Shown here: piece after piece, positions 17,737-28,038 of the stretch
Layout: every line of letters starts with the position of its first letter
Position numbering within the stretch: the first letter of the stretch is position 1
NCBI RefSeq assembly: GCF_000577895.1
Contig: NZ_HG917868.1
Coordinates: 2,728,001-2,792,000, forward strand
DNA: 64,000 nucleotides
Source of the DNA: Clostridium bornimense
GTDB taxonomy: Bacteria > Bacillota > Clostridia > Clostridiales > Clostridiaceae
Reading direction: 5' to 3'
Translations under genes and position numbers: made by a program
Notes under the pieces: model-generated
What the model saw: the letters and a program-made list of their open reading frames with translations, nothing else
Databases searched by the model: none
What the model was told of the DNA's origin: nothing

Positions 17737-18416
17737 TATTTCACCTCAAATTTATATCCTACTCCCCAAACAGTTTGCAGAGACCAACCTTCTCCATCAG
17801 ATACCTTTTCTCTAATTCTCTTAATATGAACATCCACAGTTCTTGAATCACCTGGATAATCATAACCCCACACTCTACATAATAATTCTTCTCTAGTAAA
17901 TACCTTATTTTTATTCATAGCTAAAAAATGCAAAAGTTCTAATTCTTTTGGTGGCATTTTTATTTCTTTTTCTCCTAAATAAACTGTATAAGACGATATA
18001 TCTATCTTTAAATCATTAAATACTAAAACATCATTATCATTATTTTCGCTTCCATTACTTCTTCTAAGTACAGCCTTAATTCTAGCTATTAATTCTCTTG
18101 CATCAAAAGGTTTAACAATATAATCATCAGCACCTGAATCTAATCCTGTAATTTTATCATAAGTACTTCCTTTAGCTGTTAACATAATTACAGGAACATT
18201 GCTGTCTTCTTTTATATCTTTTAATATTTCAAAACCACTTTTACCTGGTAACATTACATCTAATACTATTAAATCAGGCTGCCACTCCTTAAAAGTATCA
18301 AAAACTTTATCCCCTTCACTAATTACCTTTGTGACAAAGCCTTCACTCTCTACATATAACTTTATCAGTTCACAAATATTTTTATCATCATCTACTATTA
18401 AAATTTTGTTATTCAT
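17736..18416 (-). CDS. OmpR-family response regulator
   Basis: 226 residues: a receiver domain with the acidic pocket ILIVDDDKN, phospho-accepting Asp in DLIVLDVMLPG and the switch Lys in IVKPFD, then a winged-helix DNA-binding domain (FTREELLCRVWGYDYPGDSRTVDVHIKRIREKV). Start: ATG at 18416, eight bases after GGAGG; an upstream in-frame TTG overlaps that site. First gene of an operon with the histidine kinase and the HtrA-like protein. Confidence 0.94.
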   Translation of the reverse strand: MNNKILIVDDDKNICELIKLYVESEGFVTKVISEGDKVFDTFKEWQPDLIVLDVMLPGKSGFEILKDIKEDSNVPVIMLTAKGSTYDKITGLDSGADDYIVKPFDARELIARIKAVLRRSNGSENNDNDVLVFNDLKIDISSYTVYLGEKEIKMPPKELELLHFLAMNKNKVFTREELLCRVWGYDYPGDSRTVDVHIKRIREKVSDGEGWSLQTVWGVGYKFEVK

Positions 18417-18550
18417 ATATACTACCTCCAAGTTTATAATAAATATTTCCTCAATAATTATTTATTTTTACAACAACAAAATGAAAAGCTACTACTTGTA
18501 GGCCTTCCACTTAAGGCTAAAAACACTGTGTATATTTTCTTATATTCAAA

Positions 18551-18572
18551 AAAAGGAGGCAAAATCCTCCTT
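18551..18572 (-). terminator. Terminator in the panD / response-regulator gap
   Basis: AAGGAGG / CCTCCTT stem followed on the minus strand by TTTTTTT. It lies downstream of the panD stop and upstream of the two-component operon, so it ends the pan operon. Confidence 0.85.
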
Positions 18573-18621
18573 AATAATTCTTAACTTTTTGCTAACTTTT
18601 ATTCTAAAAATAAAGAATCTA

Positions 18622-19011
18622 TTAATTTCCTTTCACTTCTCCATGTGATTCATAATGGAATATTTCAGAAACCTTATTATTTTCATCAGCGAGAACTACT
18701 GTTGGCTTATGTTCTAATGCCTCTTCTCTAGTAAATTGAGCATATGCCATTATTATAACTTTATCTCCCGGTTGAACAAGTCTCGCCGCCGCCCCATTTA
18801 AGCTGATGATACCTGTTCCCCTTTCTCCTGGTATAGTATATGTTTCAAGTCTACTTCCATTATCAACATCAACAACTTGTACCATTTCGTACTCTAATAT
18901 TCCTGCTGCATCTAATAAATCCTTATCTATTGTTATACTTCCTACGTAATTTACATTAGCTTCTGTTACAATAGCTCTATGTATTTTACTTTTTAGCATA
19001 GTTAATTGCAT
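18622..19011 (-). CDS. panD: Aspartate 1-decarboxylase, pyruvoyl type
   Basis: 129-residue proenzyme that makes beta-alanine for pantothenate. It cleaves itself between Gly24 and Ser25 (NYVGSITID) to form the pyruvoyl cofactor. Start: the ATG at 19011 (MQLTMLKSK) puts the cleavage site at the canonical Gly24-Ser25 and lies seven bases from AGGGGGAT. The ATG three codons upstream abuts the ribosome site. Third enzyme gene after panB and panC. Confidence 0.96.
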   Translation of the reverse strand: MQLTMLKSKIHRAIVTEANVNYVGSITIDKDLLDAAGILEYEMVQVVDVDNGSRLETYTIPGERGTGIISLNGAAARLVQPGDKVIIMAYAQFTREEALEHKPTVVLADENNKVSEIFHYESHGEVKGN

Positions 19012-19027
19012 TTGTCTCATCCCCCTG

Positions 19028-19870
19028 CTATTCTAATATAATATTATCAATTAATCTTGTTTTTCCTATATATACTGCCATAGCAATTAGCACACCACTG
19101 CCTATTTCTTCTACATCTTCCATAGTATTTATATCCACAATACTTACATAATCAATTTTTGCTAAAGGCTCTTTATTAATAACATCGCTAATGATTGAAA
19201 TAACATTTTTACTTACTTTTTCACCATTGTCTATAGCCTTTTTAGCTTCCTTTAAACCTCTTGAAAGCACTAATGCTGCCTTTCTTTCCTCTTCTCCTAG
19301 ATATTTATTTCTAGAACTCTTAGCTAATCCATCTTCTTCCCTAACAATAGGACATCCTATCACTTCTACAGGACTATTAAGATCTCTTACCATTTTCTTT
19401 ATAACCATAAGTTGTTGTGCATCCTTTTGCCCAAAATAAGCTCTATCTGGCAATACTATATTGAAAAGTTTTGTTACAACTGTAGTCACTCCATTAAAAT
19501 GGCCTGGTCTTTTTGCACCGCAGAGACCTGCTGTAAGCCCTTCTACCGTTACTGTAGTTTTTCTTTCTTCAGGATACATTTCTTCTACAGAAGGTAAAAA
19601 CATCACATCTCCACCATAAGTCTCACAAACTTCTTCATCTCTTTTTTGATCTCTAGGATATTTATCTAAATCCTCATTAGGTCCAAATTGAATTGGATTT
19701 ACAAAAGTAGATACTATTACAATATCATTCTCATCTTTAGCTCTTTTTATTAAAGAACCATGACCTTCATGAAGATATCCCATTGTAGGCACAAACCCTA
19801 CTTTAAGTCCATCTCTTTTATATTGTTTAACTAGTTCCCTAACTTCACTTATTGTATATACAACTTTCAT
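19028..19870 (-). CDS. panC: Pantothenate synthetase
   Basis: 280 residues. It joins pantoate and beta-alanine with ATP. Nucleotidyltransferase signatures: [14 protein letters not shown] (HIGH-like), [37 protein letters not shown] and the KMSKS-like KSSRNKYL. Twelve bases separate it from panB, and panD follows closely, so the genes form one operon. Confidence 0.96.
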   Translation of the reverse strand: MKVVYTISEVRELVKQYKRDGLKVGFVPTMGYLHEGHGSLIKRAKDENDIVIVSTFVNPIQFGPNEDLDKYPRDQKRDEEVCETYGGDVMFLPSVEEMYPEERKTTVTVEGLTAGLCGAKRPGHFNGVTTVVTKLFNIVLPDRAYFGQKDAQQLMVIKKMVRDLNSPVEVIGCPIVREEDGLAKSSRNKYLGEEERKAALVLSRGLKEAKKAIDNGEKVSKNVISIISDVINKEPLAKIDYVSIVDINTMEDVEEIGSGVLIAMAVYIGKTRLIDNIILE

Positions 19871-19881
19871 AAATTTCCCTC

Positions 19882-20706
19882 CTAATATAACTTAGCTAAA
19901 GCCGCTGCATCTATGCTAAAGCAATGTTTTTCTTCTGGAAATACACCACTTTTTACTTCTTTATCATATGCTTTGAAAGCTTCCATCATAATTTCTCCCA
20001 CATTAGCATACTCTTTTACAAACTTAGGCTTAAATCCTTGGAACATAGATATCATATCTTGATAAACAAGTACTTGTCCATCACAGCACTCTCCAGCTCC
20101 TATACCTATAGTTGGAATAGATATAGCATTAGTTATAAGCTCTGCTAAATCTCTTGGTATACATTCTAAAACGATAGCAAAAGCTCCTGCTTTTTCTAGT
20201 GTCTTAGCATCTTCTATAAGCTGTTTTGCTGCTTCTTCATTTTTACCTTGAACCTTAAATCCACCAAAAATATTTATTGATTGTGGTGTTAATCCAATAT
20301 GTCCTACAACAGGGATTTGAGCATCAACTATAGCTTCTACTTGCTTTGCTACCTTAGCTCCACCTTCAAGCTTAACAGCACCAGCTCCACCTTCCTTTAT
20401 AAGTCTTCCTGCGTTCTTTACTGCATCTTCAACATTTGTATAACTCATAAATGGCATATCACCTATTACTAAAGCATTTTCTACTCCACGAGTTACAGCC
20501 TTAGTATGATGTATCATATCCTCCATGGTAACAGCCAAGGTATCCTTATATCCTAAACATACCATTCCTAAAGAGTCTCCAACTAAAATAGAATTTATAT
20601 TACAAGAATCAATGAGTTTAGCTGTAGAATAATCATAAGCTGTTAACATCGATATCTTTTCTCCTCTTTTTTTCATTTCAATAAATGTTGCACTAGTGTT
20701 TTTCAT
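19882..20706 (-). CDS. panB: 3-methyl-2-oxobutanoate hydroxymethyltransferase
   Basis: 274 residues. It makes ketopantoate from alpha-ketoisovalerate and methylene-tetrahydrofolate. TIM-barrel motifs: [28 protein letters not shown] with the Mg-binding Asp, [23 protein letters not shown], and the catalytic Glu in LECIPRDLA. Start: the ATG at 20706 stands eight bases from AGGGGG; one two codons upstream is too close. The start lies inside the end of the upstream panG-like gene. Confidence 0.95.
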   Translation of the reverse strand: MKNTSATFIEMKKRGEKISMLTAYDYSTAKLIDSCNINSILVGDSLGMVCLGYKDTLAVTMEDMIHHTKAVTRGVENALVIGDMPFMSYTNVEDAVKNAGRLIKEGGAGAVKLEGGAKVAKQVEAIVDAQIPVVGHIGLTPQSINIFGGFKVQGKNEEAAKQLIEDAKTLEKAGAFAIVLECIPRDLAELITNAISIPTIGIGAGECCDGQVLVYQDMISMFQGFKPKFVKEYANVGEIMMEAFKAYDKEVKSGVFPEEKHCFSIDAAALAKLY

Positions 20707-21553
20707 CTTCATTTCCCCCTAATATGGAATCTATTTTTTCATACTTACTATTTAATCCATTTCTCTTCATTGATAATTCTAATAACTCTAGAGACAGCCT
20801 TTTATAAACATCTTTGTCTTCTTCATCTAGCTTACTCAAATGACCTTCTATAGTATCTACATCACCTCTAACTACAGGACCTGTTAAGGAATTAACAAAT
20901 CCTTTGTCAAAGATACTCTTAACATTACTTTCAATCAGCGGACGTAATGCTTCAATACTGTCTTTCTCGCTAAATCCAACCCTTTGTAAATACTTTGAGC
21001 TTACTGATAACAAAGATAAAACTAAATTTGATGCCATAGCACATGCCAGATGATAAGTTTTTTTATCACCATCTATTAGAATAACTTTATTTCCACAGCT
21101 TTCTACTAGATTTTTAACAAGTAATAGCTTTTCATCTGATCCTTCTAATGTGAAAACAGCTTGTCCTAGATTCTTATATGATGTTTCTTTATCCGAGAAT
21201 GGATAGATTGGGTGTAATGAATACGGAAATGCACCTAATTCTCTAGCATTAGAGAATATACTTGAAGAATATGAGCCTGAGGTATTTACAATTATCTTAT
21301 TTTCTAAACTAAAATTTGATATCTCGTTAAATCCATTGACCAATTCATCATCATTAGTTGTTATGAATATAATATCACAATCTAAAACAAAAGATTCTAA
21401 ATCACTATAGCCATTAGTCTCTGTAAAGTCTCTCGCAAATTCAGTCGAGGCAAAAGTTTTAGAATAAAAACCTGCAATATCTAATCCATTAATTTTAAAA
21501 TACTTTCCTAAGGATACGGCAACCTTACCGGCTCCGAAAAATCCTATTTTCAT
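20693..21553 (-). CDS. panG: Rossmann-like / DUF2520 protein, probable ketopantoate reductase (PanG type)
   Basis: 286 residues. The N-terminal NAD(P)-binding Rossmann fold ([18 protein letters not shown]) is followed by a helical DUF2520 domain ([18 protein letters not shown]). Members of this family in Francisella, Enterococcus and C. difficile were reported to reduce ketopantoate in place of PanE. Here it heads panB-panC-panD and no panE or ilvC is nearby, which supports that role. The substrate assignment is from family and context, not from a motif I can verify. Confidence 0.72.
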   Translation of the reverse strand: MKIGFFGAGKVAVSLGKYFKINGLDIAGFYSKTFASTEFARDFTETNGYSDLESFVLDCDIIFITTNDDELVNGFNEISNFSLENKIIVNTSGSYSSSIFSNARELGAFPYSLHPIYPFSDKETSYKNLGQAVFTLEGSDEKLLLVKNLVESCGNKVILIDGDKKTYHLACAMASNLVLSLLSVSSKYLQRVGFSEKDSIEALRPLIESNVKSIFDKGFVNSLTGPVVRGDVDTIEGHLSKLDEEDKDVYKRLSLELLELSMKRNGLNSKYEKIDSILGGNEDEKH

Positions 21554-21747
21554 AGCATCACCACCTATGTTAGTGTGCTCATAATTATTTCTTCAAGACT
21601 TTTAGGTGTAGTTCTTAATTTGATACTACCCATATAGACTATAACATATTATTTTTTTATCAACAATAGTTGGATAAAATTTCTTTTCCTACTAACTAAT
21701 AGCTATATAAATTGGTGTTGCATAATAAATTTATGTTTATATGAATA

Positions 21748-21802
21748 ATTCACAATTCAAGAAATTCCGCAAGAATTTCCACCTTAATTGAGAATTGTGA
21801 AT
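21748..21802. repeat. Nested palindrome, GAAATTC-N5-GAATTTC family, copy 1
   Basis: The core GAAATTCCGCAAGAATTTC (21761-21779) is a 7-bp inverted repeat with a 5-base loop. It is nested inside a second pair, ATTCACAATTC / GAATTGTGAAT. Four more copies of the core are in this window. The rest of the 343-base gap between panG and prs holds only the hairpin at 21827. Confidence 0.75.
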
Positions 21803-21826
21803 CGTCAATTGCTAATTTTAAAAAAG

Positions 21827-21864
21827 GCTATCGCCTACAAATTTTCATTTGTTAATGCGATAGC
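21827..21864 (-). terminator. Terminator-like hairpin of the GCTATCGC family (H1), after prs
   Basis: GCTATCGC / GCGATAGC stem with the inner sequence ATTAACAAATGAAAATTTG (minus strand) and a T run. It is downstream of prs. Same family as hairpins at 27174, 33525, 35982, 43719, 53814 and 61761. Confidence 0.8.
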
Positions 21865-21896
21865 TCTTCCACAACTACTAAACGATAGATATCCTA

Positions 21897-22853
21897 TCAG
21901 TCTTTAAATATTATTGAAACTGGAAGATCCTCATAGATTCTTCTTATAGCTTCTGCAAAAATTGGTGCCACTGATAAAACTTTTATTTTATCAATTCTTT
22001 TTTCTTCTGGTAATGCTATAGTATCTAAAACTACTAGTTGTTTTATACAAGAATTTTCTATTCTTTCTATAGCTGGTCCTGATAATACTGGATGAGTACA
22101 AGATGCATAAACTTCTTTAGCTCCCATCTTCATTAATGCCTCAGCTGCATTAACTATTGATCCTGCAGTATCTATCATGTCGTCTATCATAACTACTGTT
22201 TTACCTTTTATATCTCCGATTACATTCATAACCTCAGATACATTTGGTTTTGGTCTTCTTTTATCAACTATTGCTAATGGTATGTGTAATTTTTCTGCAA
22301 AATTTCTAGCTCTTTTAACTCCACCTATGTCTGGCGATACAGCTACTAATTCTTCTGGGTCTATATCTAGTTCTTTAATATAATTAGCAATTAAAGGAAC
22401 TCCTTCTAAGTGATCTACTGGTATATCAAAGAATCCTTGAATTTGAGTTGCATGTAAGTCCATAGTTAAAACTCTATCTGCTCCAGCAGTATGAATAAGA
22501 TTAGCTACAAGCTTAGCTGTTATTGGCTGTCTAGCTTTTGCTTTTCTATCTTGTCTTGCATATGCATAATGAGGAATAACTGCTGTTATCTTACCTGCTG
22601 ATGCTCTTTTGAAAGCATCTATCATTATTAAAAGTTCCATTAATGAATCATTAATAGGATCTGCTGTTGGTTGAACTACAAATACATGAGCTCCTCTAAC
22701 ACTTTCATCAATATCTACTGATATCTCTCCATTTGAAAATTTAGAAACCTTAGATTTTCCAACTGATACACCTAATATGTCTGCTATATCCTGTGCTAAC
22801 TGTTGATGTGAGTTTCCTGCAAATATTTTGATATTCTTGCCATGTGAAATCAT
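21897..22853 (-). CDS. prs: Ribose-phosphate pyrophosphokinase
   Basis: 318 residues. It makes PRPP from ribose 5-phosphate and ATP for nucleotide, His and Trp synthesis. Motifs: [10 protein letters not shown], the flexible loop [27 protein letters not shown] and the PRPP-binding [13 protein letters not shown]. Start: ATG at 22853, nine bases from GGAGG; one two codons upstream is only three bases away. It follows glmU by 14 bases, as in B. subtilis (gcaD-prs). Confidence 0.97.
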   Translation of the reverse strand: MISHGKNIKIFAGNSHQQLAQDIADILGVSVGKSKVSKFSNGEISVDIDESVRGAHVFVVQPTADPINDSLMELLIMIDAFKRASAGKITAVIPHYAYARQDRKAKARQPITAKLVANLIHTAGADRVLTMDLHATQIQGFFDIPVDHLEGVPLIANYIKELDIDPEELVAVSPDIGGVKRARNFAEKLHIPLAIVDKRRPKPNVSEVMNVIGDIKGKTVVMIDDMIDTAGSIVNAAEALMKMGAKEVYASCTHPVLSGPAIERIENSCIKQLVVLDTIALPEEKRIDKIKVLSVAPIFAEAIRRIYEDLPVSIIFKD

Positions 22854-22867
22854 TAACATTGGCCTCC

Positions 22868-24244
22868 TTATTTTTTATGATATAACCCTCTTCTACTAAC
22901 CCAATTTTTTATATTAACTTGTTTTGCTCTAGCAACCGCTAATGCATCGCTAGGCACCGTAGTTGTTATTGTGGATCCAGCTGCAATATATGCTCCTTCT
23001 TCAACTTCAACTGGTGCTACAAGATTTGTATTACATCCAACAAAAGCATTATCTCCTATTTTAGTTAAATGCTTTTTATTGCCATCATAATTTACTGTTA
23101 CAGTACCACAACCGAAGTTTACATTTTTCCCTACTTCTGCATCACCTACGTAAGTTAAATGTGAAACCTTTGTTCCATTTCCTATAGTTGATTTTTTAAT
23201 TTCTACAAAATCACCTATTTTTACATCATCACCTATAATTGATTCTGGTCTGATATATGCAAATGGTCCAACATGAGTATTTTCTCCAACTTTACTTTGT
23301 AGAATAACAGAACTTTGTACTTCTGTACCTTTTCCAATAAAACTATCTACAATTCTACTATTTTGTAGAATTACACAATCCTCAGATATTATTGTATTTC
23401 CTTCTAATATGCAACCTGGATAAATGATGACATCATTTTCTATTTTTACGTCTCTTCCTATATAAGTGTTACTTGGATCAATTATTGTTACACCATTTAC
23501 CAAGTGTCTTTCATTTATTTTTTTTCTCATTATAGACTCTACTTCCGCTAACTGCACTCTAGAGTTTACTCCCAATGTTTCCTCAAACGGTGCTACTACA
23601 GATCCTACCTTTAAACCTTTTTTAGCCATTATTTCTATTACATCTGTTAGATAATATTCTTTTTGTGAATTATTATTACTTAACTTATCTAATGCTTGTA
23701 GTAATTCTTCTATATCAAATATATACATACCTGCATTTATCTCTTTTATTTCTAATTGTTCTTCATTACAATCTTTATGTTCAACTATAGATTCAACATT
23801 ACCTTCATTATTTCTTACTATTCTTCCGTAACCTGTAGAATCTTCAATAATAGATGTAATTATTGTTCCATAGTTCTTTTCATTTATATGACTATTTATC
23901 ACATTTTCCAATGTTTCAGGCTCTATTAGTGGTGCATCACCATTTGCTATAGCAACAATACCCTTTTTTCCCTTTAAAAATTCTTTAGCACATATTACCG
24001 CATGTCCAGTACCTAATGTCTCTTCTTGTAACGAATAGCTAACTTTTTTATCTTCTGTACTTTCACGAACAAGCTCAGCCCCTGTACCTATTATTACATT
24101 AACATCATCTATATTAACTTTTCTTAATGTATCTATAACATGATTTACCATGCTCTTTCCACATACCTTATGCAATACCTTTGGAAGCTTTGATTTCATT
24201 CTAGTACCTTGCCCCGCTGCTAAAACCAATGCACACTTATACAT
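22868..24244 (-). CDS. glmU: Bifunctional GlmU: UDP-GlcNAc pyrophosphorylase / GlcN-1-P acetyltransferase
   Basis: 458 residues. The N-terminal nucleotidyltransferase ([21 protein letters not shown]) makes UDP-GlcNAc. The C-terminal left-handed beta-helix carries hexapeptide repeats (about 255-440) and the acetyltransferase site. It supplies peptidoglycan and teichoic acid precursors. Start: ATG at 24244 (MYKCALVL), five bases after AGAGGTG. An in-frame ATG upstream adds 15 residues with no homology. Confidence 0.96.
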   Translation of the reverse strand: MYKCALVLAAGQGTRMKSKLPKVLHKVCGKSMVNHVIDTLRKVNIDDVNVIIGTGAELVRESTEDKKVSYSLQEETLGTGHAVICAKEFLKGKKGIVAIANGDAPLIEPETLENVINSHINEKNYGTIITSIIEDSTGYGRIVRNNEGNVESIVEHKDCNEEQLEIKEINAGMYIFDIEELLQALDKLSNNNSQKEYYLTDVIEIMAKKGLKVGSVVAPFEETLGVNSRVQLAEVESIMRKKINERHLVNGVTIIDPSNTYIGRDVKIENDVIIYPGCILEGNTIISEDCVILQNSRIVDSFIGKGTEVQSSVILQSKVGENTHVGPFAYIRPESIIGDDVKIGDFVEIKKSTIGNGTKVSHLTYVGDAEVGKNVNFGCGTVTVNYDGNKKHLTKIGDNAFVGCNTNLVAPVEVEEGAYIAAGSTITTTVPSDALAVARAKQVNIKNWVSRRGLYHKK

Positions 24245-24347
24245 ATTTACACCTCTACTAAATATTTGATATATATTTTTATATAACATATATTATTATA
24301 TTTTATAGTACATATATTTTCAACCGCGTAAAATTCTATCTTAAAAT

Positions 24348-24381
24348 AATAAAATCTCATTTACACAAATGAGATTTTATT
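24348..24381 (-). terminator. Terminator after spoVG
   Basis: 15-bp perfect stem AATAAAATCTCATTT / AAATGAGATTTTATT with an ACAC loop, ten bases after the spoVG stop. It separates spoVG from glmU. Confidence 0.85.
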
Positions 24382-24390
24382 ACTATTTAA

Positions 24391-24678
24391 CTATTCTGTT
24401 TCACTTTCTTCTTCACTAGCTTGATTCTTAACCTTTTCATATTCAGCTAAAATTGAATTTTGTAGTTGTTCCCTAGTTGCGGTATTTATTGGATGAGCAA
24501 TATCCTTAAATTCTCCATCTGGAGTTCTTCTACTTGGCATTGCTATAAATAATCCATTTTGTCCTTCTATAATTTTAATATCATGAACTACAAATTCATT
24601 GTTGAAGGTCACAGAAACAATAGCTTTCATTTTACCTTCGCTAGTAATCTTTCTAATTCTTACATCAGTTATTTGCAT
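24391..24678 (-). CDS. spoVG: SpoVG family RNA/DNA-binding regulator
   Basis: 95 residues, the usual length. It contains the highly conserved [11 protein letters not shown] start, [19 protein letters not shown] and [23 protein letters not shown]. It was first described in sporulation and septation control; homologues bind nucleic acids and act as pleiotropic regulators. It sits between purR and glmU as in other Firmicutes. An AGGTG ribosome site precedes the ATG. Confidence 0.97.
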   Translation of the reverse strand: MQITDVRIRKITSEGKMKAIVSVTFNNEFVVHDIKIIEGQNGLFIAMPSRRTPDGEFKDIAHPINTATREQLQNSILAEYEKVKNQASEEESETE

Positions 24679-24782
24679 GCACTACACCTCCAAGACACTT
24701 TTATAATTAAATTCTATAAAAATCCTGGATTTCCTTCTTTATTTTTACATTTAATTAAAAAAATTTATTATTTTTTTAAGTC

Positions 24783-25592
24783 CTATGTTATAGAAGGCTC
24801 TAATATTGCCATGCCATTATCATCAATTCCGTAGTACTTTATAAGGGATATATAGTTATCTACTATTTTTTCACTGCTCTCCACATTATCTATAAGAACA
24901 CCTATACCAACTAAATTACAATCAAATTCTTTTATAAGATCATCAATACCTTTTGCTGTACCTCCAGCTTTCATAAAATCATCTATAAATAAGCAGTTAG
25001 ATTTTTTATTTAATGATTTTTTAGAAAGTGACATTGATTGTATTCTTTTACTTGATCCAGATACATAATTTATTGATACTGTAGTTCCTTCTGTAACCTT
25101 ATTATCTCTTCTCACGATTACTAGTTTAACTCCAAGCATCTTTGCTACTTCATAAGCTAGTGGAATTCCTTTAGTTTCTACTGTCACTACATAATCAATA
25201 TCTTTATCTATAAAAATTGACGCTAATATATGCCCTGCCTTTGAAATTATATCTGGATCATATAATATGTCTGTCATATAAAGAAAATCTCCAATAATCA
25301 CTCTTTCTTTTTCTCTTAATATATTACATAGATTTGATACAAATTCTTCTCTCATCTCATCTGTAACAGAACAAACATACTTAACTCCACCAGAAGCTCC
25401 AGCCACAGTTTCCACTTTTCCCAAATTTAAGGCTTTAAATGTATCTTTAATAATAACGATATCTTCAGAGGTAGTGGACTTTGCTGCGTTTAATCTTTCA
25501 GTAAAATAGTTTAATCCTATAACTTTGTTCGGATTTTCTATAAGTTTTTTAGTTATTACACCTATTCTCTGACCTCTAGAATACTTTTCCAT
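24783..25592 (-). CDS. purR: Purine operon repressor PurR
   Basis: 269 residues. An N-terminal winged helix (SRGQRIGVITKKLIENPNKV) is followed by a phosphoribosyltransferase-like domain that senses PRPP, with the PRPP-loop-like LFIDDFMKAGGTAKGI. In B. subtilis PurR represses purine genes until PRPP relieves it. Its placement beside prs (PRPP maker) and divergent from murC agrees with the conserved cluster. Confidence 0.95.
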   Translation of the reverse strand: MEKYSRGQRIGVITKKLIENPNKVIGLNYFTERLNAAKSTTSEDIVIIKDTFKALNLGKVETVAGASGGVKYVCSVTDEMREEFVSNLCNILREKERVIIGDFLYMTDILYDPDIISKAGHILASIFIDKDIDYVVTVETKGIPLAYEVAKMLGVKLVIVRRDNKVTEGTTVSINYVSGSSKRIQSMSLSKKSLNKKSNCLFIDDFMKAGGTAKGIDDLIKEFDCNLVGIGVLIDNVESSEKIVDNYISLIKYYGIDDNGMAILEPSIT

Positions 25593-25785
25593 CTTTGCTC
25601 CACACCTTATACGAATTTTTTTAGTTTATTTTTTTACTAATATTCATATTTTATGATAAAACCGCTAATTTATCAATATAAATAGTACTGGAGAAAATTT
25701 AGAAATTTACACAATCTTTGTTTTGATTTACTGAATATTTGTATATAATTAGTATAGACTAGTAAGAATTAAGGAGGCGACAGTT

Positions 25786-27156
25786 TTGTCATTAAATATA
25801 AATAAAGATCATAACATTCACTTTATAGGTATTGGTGGAGTTTCCATGAGTGGATTAGCTGAGATTTTAATTAATAGAGGTTATAATGTTTCTGGTTCAG
25901 ATATGAATGCATCGCCTATAACAGAACATTTAAAGAAAATCGGAGCTACTATATATATAGGACAAAAGAAAGAAAATTTAAATAACGTAGGTGCTGTAGT
26001 TTATACCGCTGCTATTAGTGAAGAAAATGAAGAACTTATAGCTGCTCGTAACTTAAATGTACCACTATTTAATAGAGCTGAATTCCTTGGAGAAATCATG
26101 AAAGACTTTCATCATAATATAGCTGTATCTGGTACCCATGGTAAAACTACTACTACTTCTATGTATTCTCATGTACTTTTATCAGCAAAACTAGATCCTA
26201 CTATATTAGTTGGTGGAAAATTAGATATTATAGATGGATATGTTCGCTGCGGTAAATCAGATTTCTTCTTAACAGAAGCTTGTGAATATAAAGCATCATT
26301 CTTATCTTTCTTTCCTACAATAGGAGTAATACTAAATATCGATGCTGATCACTTAGATTATTATAAAGATATAAATGAAATAGAAGAAACTTTCAAGAAA
26401 TTTGCTCATATAATTCCAAAAGACGGATACTTAATTGCTAATGCTGAAGATACAAAAGTTATGGAAGTTGCAGACACTGTAGATTGTAATGTAATATCTT
26501 TTGGTATTAATTCAGGTGATGTAAAAGCTGAAAATGTTTCTTTCGATGAAAGAAGCCGTGGTTCTTTTGATGTAACATATAAAAACGAAAAAATACTTTC
26601 GATTACATTAAAAGTACCAGGAAGACACAACATATTAAACGCTCTTTCTACAATAGCTGGATCTATAGCTATGGGTATATCTTATGAAAATATCAAAGCT
26701 GGTCTTGAAGATTTTCATGGAACTAATAGACGTTTTGAATACAAAGGTAAAAAGAACGGTATAACTGTTATTGATGATTATGCTCATCATCCAACAGAAA
26801 TAAAAGCAACACTTGCAGCTGCTAAAAATTTTCCTCATAAAAAACTAGTTATAGCTTTTCAACCTCATACTTACACTAGAACTAAAAGTTTATTTAAAGA
26901 ATTCTCAGAAGTATTTGATGAAGTTGACGAACTAATCTTAGCTGATATTTATGCTGCAAGAGAAAAAGACACCGGAATAGTTTCATCTCAAATGCTTTGT
27001 GATGCAATTAAAGAAAGAGGTGTAAACGCAATTAATATTCATAGCTTTGATGAAATAGAATCATATCTAGAAAGGACTCTAGAAGAAGGTGACTTATTTA
27101 TCACCGTAGGAGCTGGGGACATATTTAAGGTAGGCGAATCTTTTTTAAGTAAATAA
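25786..27156 (+). CDS. murC: UDP-N-acetylmuramate-L-alanine ligase
   Basis: 456 residues. It adds L-Ala to UDP-MurNAc, the first peptide step of peptidoglycan. Motifs: N-terminal Rossmann [17 protein letters not shown], Mur ligase P-loop [21 protein letters not shown], and [10 protein letters not shown]. Start: TTG at 25786 (leading into SLNINKD), eight bases after AAGGAGG. No ATG upstream fits. A TATAAT box is seen at 25744-25749 with a weak -35. Divergent from purR. Confidence 0.96.
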   Translation: MSLNINKDHNIHFIGIGGVSMSGLAEILINRGYNVSGSDMNASPITEHLKKIGATIYIGQKKENLNNVGAVVYTAAISEENEELIAARNLNVPLFNRAEFLGEIMKDFHHNIAVSGTHGKTTTTSMYSHVLLSAKLDPTILVGGKLDIIDGYVRCGKSDFFLTEACEYKASFLSFFPTIGVILNIDADHLDYYKDINEIEETFKKFAHIIPKDGYLIANAEDTKVMEVADTVDCNVISFGINSGDVKAENVSFDERSRGSFDVTYKNEKILSITLKVPGRHNILNALSTIAGSIAMGISYENIKAGLEDFHGTNRRFEYKGKKNGITVIDDYAHHPTEIKATLAAAKNFPHKKLVIAFQPHTYTRTKSLFKEFSEVFDEVDELILADIYAAREKDTGIVSSQMLCDAIKERGVNAINIHSFDEIESYLERTLEEGDLFITVGAGDIFKVGESFLSK

Positions 27157-27173
27157 TAATGAAAGTGAGCGGG

Positions 27174-27210
27174 GCTGTCGCATTAACAAATGAAAATTTG
27201 CGAGCGATAG
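27174..27210 (+). terminator. Terminator-like hairpin of the GCTATCGC family (H2), after murC
   Basis: GCTGTCGC / GCGATAGT outer stem with the shared inner sequence ATTAACAAATGAAAA, followed by TTCCTTTTAT. It is 18 bases after the murC stop. It is followed by GCACAGG/GCACAAG heptamers of the dispersed repeat set. Confidence 0.75.
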
Positions 27211-27251
27211 TTCCTTTTATCATGGCACAGGTTAGAAGGCACAAGTAAGGT

Positions 27252-27277
27252 GAAAATTCCTCTTTGGGAGGAATTTT
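27252..27277 (+). terminator. Second hairpin in the murC/tRNA-Pro gap
   Basis: AAAATTCCTC / GAGGAATTTT stem followed by ATTATAAT. Another stem, TCATGAAAG / CTTTCATGA (27405-27427), followed by GTTTTC, lies 130 bases on. The 490-base gap holds no convincing gene; besides these hairpins it holds the palindrome at 27516 and the tRNA promoter. Confidence 0.5.
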
Positions 27278-27515
27278 ATTATAATCCTGCAGATAGCTAG
27301 TGCATCTTATGTGAGATACAGTTTTACCACTACTTAATTAAAACAGGTATTAATATAAACATAATTTTCTCTATATAATCCTATTCAAATATATATTCAA
27401 AGCTTCATGAAAGTGCAACTTTCATGAGTTTTCTGTAATGACTTTTATATCAACTGTGATCTAAGTAAGAGACATAGTCTAACTTATAACATTCAACAAA
27501 ACACTTAAAATTTCA

Positions 27516-27534
27516 GAAATTCTGCAAGAATTTC
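27516..27534. repeat. GAAATTC-N5-GAATTTC palindrome, copy 2
   Basis: GAAATTCTGCAAGAATTTC followed closely by ATC and then TGTGCCTTGTGCCC, the same order of modules as at 48508 and 61887. Confidence 0.75.
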
Positions 27535-27606
27535 ATCAATACATGTGCCTTGTGCCCTGAAAACTGTGCACTGACATATACCTTTGCACTGTTTTTAAAA
27601 TTTTTC

Positions 27607-27635
27607 TTGCTTTTTGTCATATTTGCATATATAAT
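27607..27635 (+). promoter_or_regulatory. Promoter of tRNA-Pro
   Basis: TTGCTT (27607-27612), a 17-base spacer and TATAAT (27630-27635), 14 bases before the tRNA. Confidence 0.85.
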
Positions 27636-27648
27636 AAGTCTCGTGCCT

Positions 27649-27724
27649 CGGGGTGTGGCTCAGATGGTAGAGTGCGTGGTTTGGGACCATGAGGTCGCAG
27701 GTTCGAGACCTGTCACCCCGACCA
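27649..27724 (+). tRNA. tRNA-Pro (anticodon TGG)
   Basis: 76 bases with encoded CCA. Acceptor stem CGGGGTG / CACCCCG, anticodon stem CGTGG/CCATG, loop TTTGGGA with anticodon TGG, T-arm GGTTCGAGACC. It is a single-gene unit with its own promoter and terminator. Confidence 0.97.
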
Positions 27725-27728
27725 GAAA

Positions 27729-27760
27729 AAAACGTTGAAGATTTTCTTCAACGTTTTTTT
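27729..27760 (+). terminator. Terminator of tRNA-Pro
   Basis: AAAACGTTGAAG / CTTCAACGTTTT stem followed by T's, starting five bases after the CCA. Confidence 0.92.
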
Positions 27761-27788
27761 ATATTATTTAATATAACTAACTTTAATA

Positions 27789-27869
27789 CTAATTCATTAA
27801 TATAAACATAATTAACGTAATTGCTACTAAGGCAATTACAGATAAAATATTTCTACTCTTAACCATCAT
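27789..27869 (-). CDS. Small single-pass membrane protein, 26 residues, unknown function
   Basis: An ATG with AGGGGG six bases upstream opens a frame reading MMVKSRNILSVIALVAI and ending LIMFILMN. It has a basic N-terminus and one hydrophobic helix to the end. No homology is recognised. The strong ribosome site and the classic small-membrane-protein composition favour a real gene. It could be a regulator of a membrane protein or a type I toxin-like peptide, but no antitoxin RNA is evident. It lies downstream of the CLC gene, after that gene's terminator-like hairpin. Confidence 0.5.
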   Translation of the reverse strand: MMVKSRNILSVIALVAITLIMFILMN

Positions 27870-27924
27870 TAAATTCCCCCTCTTGTCCCTTTTCAATCTT
27901 CATTAGTAATCTTCCATATAAAAA

Positions 27925-27961
27925 TAAGCAATAGAACTTATTTCTTTTGCTCCATTGCTTA
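27925..27961 (-). terminator. Terminator-like hairpin downstream of the CLC gene
   Basis: TAAGCAAT / ATTGCTTA stem followed on the minus strand by TTTTTAT, about 80 bases after the CLC stop. The loop is long, so efficiency is uncertain. Confidence 0.55.
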
Positions 27962-28038
27962 TATATATAATATCATAATATTATATAATTATCTATATTT
28001 TTCAATAAGTATTATTAATAATATTAAATTTTTTAATA

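Noticed and set aside
27550-27738. Open frame of 62 codons on the plus strand across the tRNA-Pro gene
   Set aside because: It runs through the tRNA and its promoter, has no ribosome site, and its C-terminus is translated tRNA.
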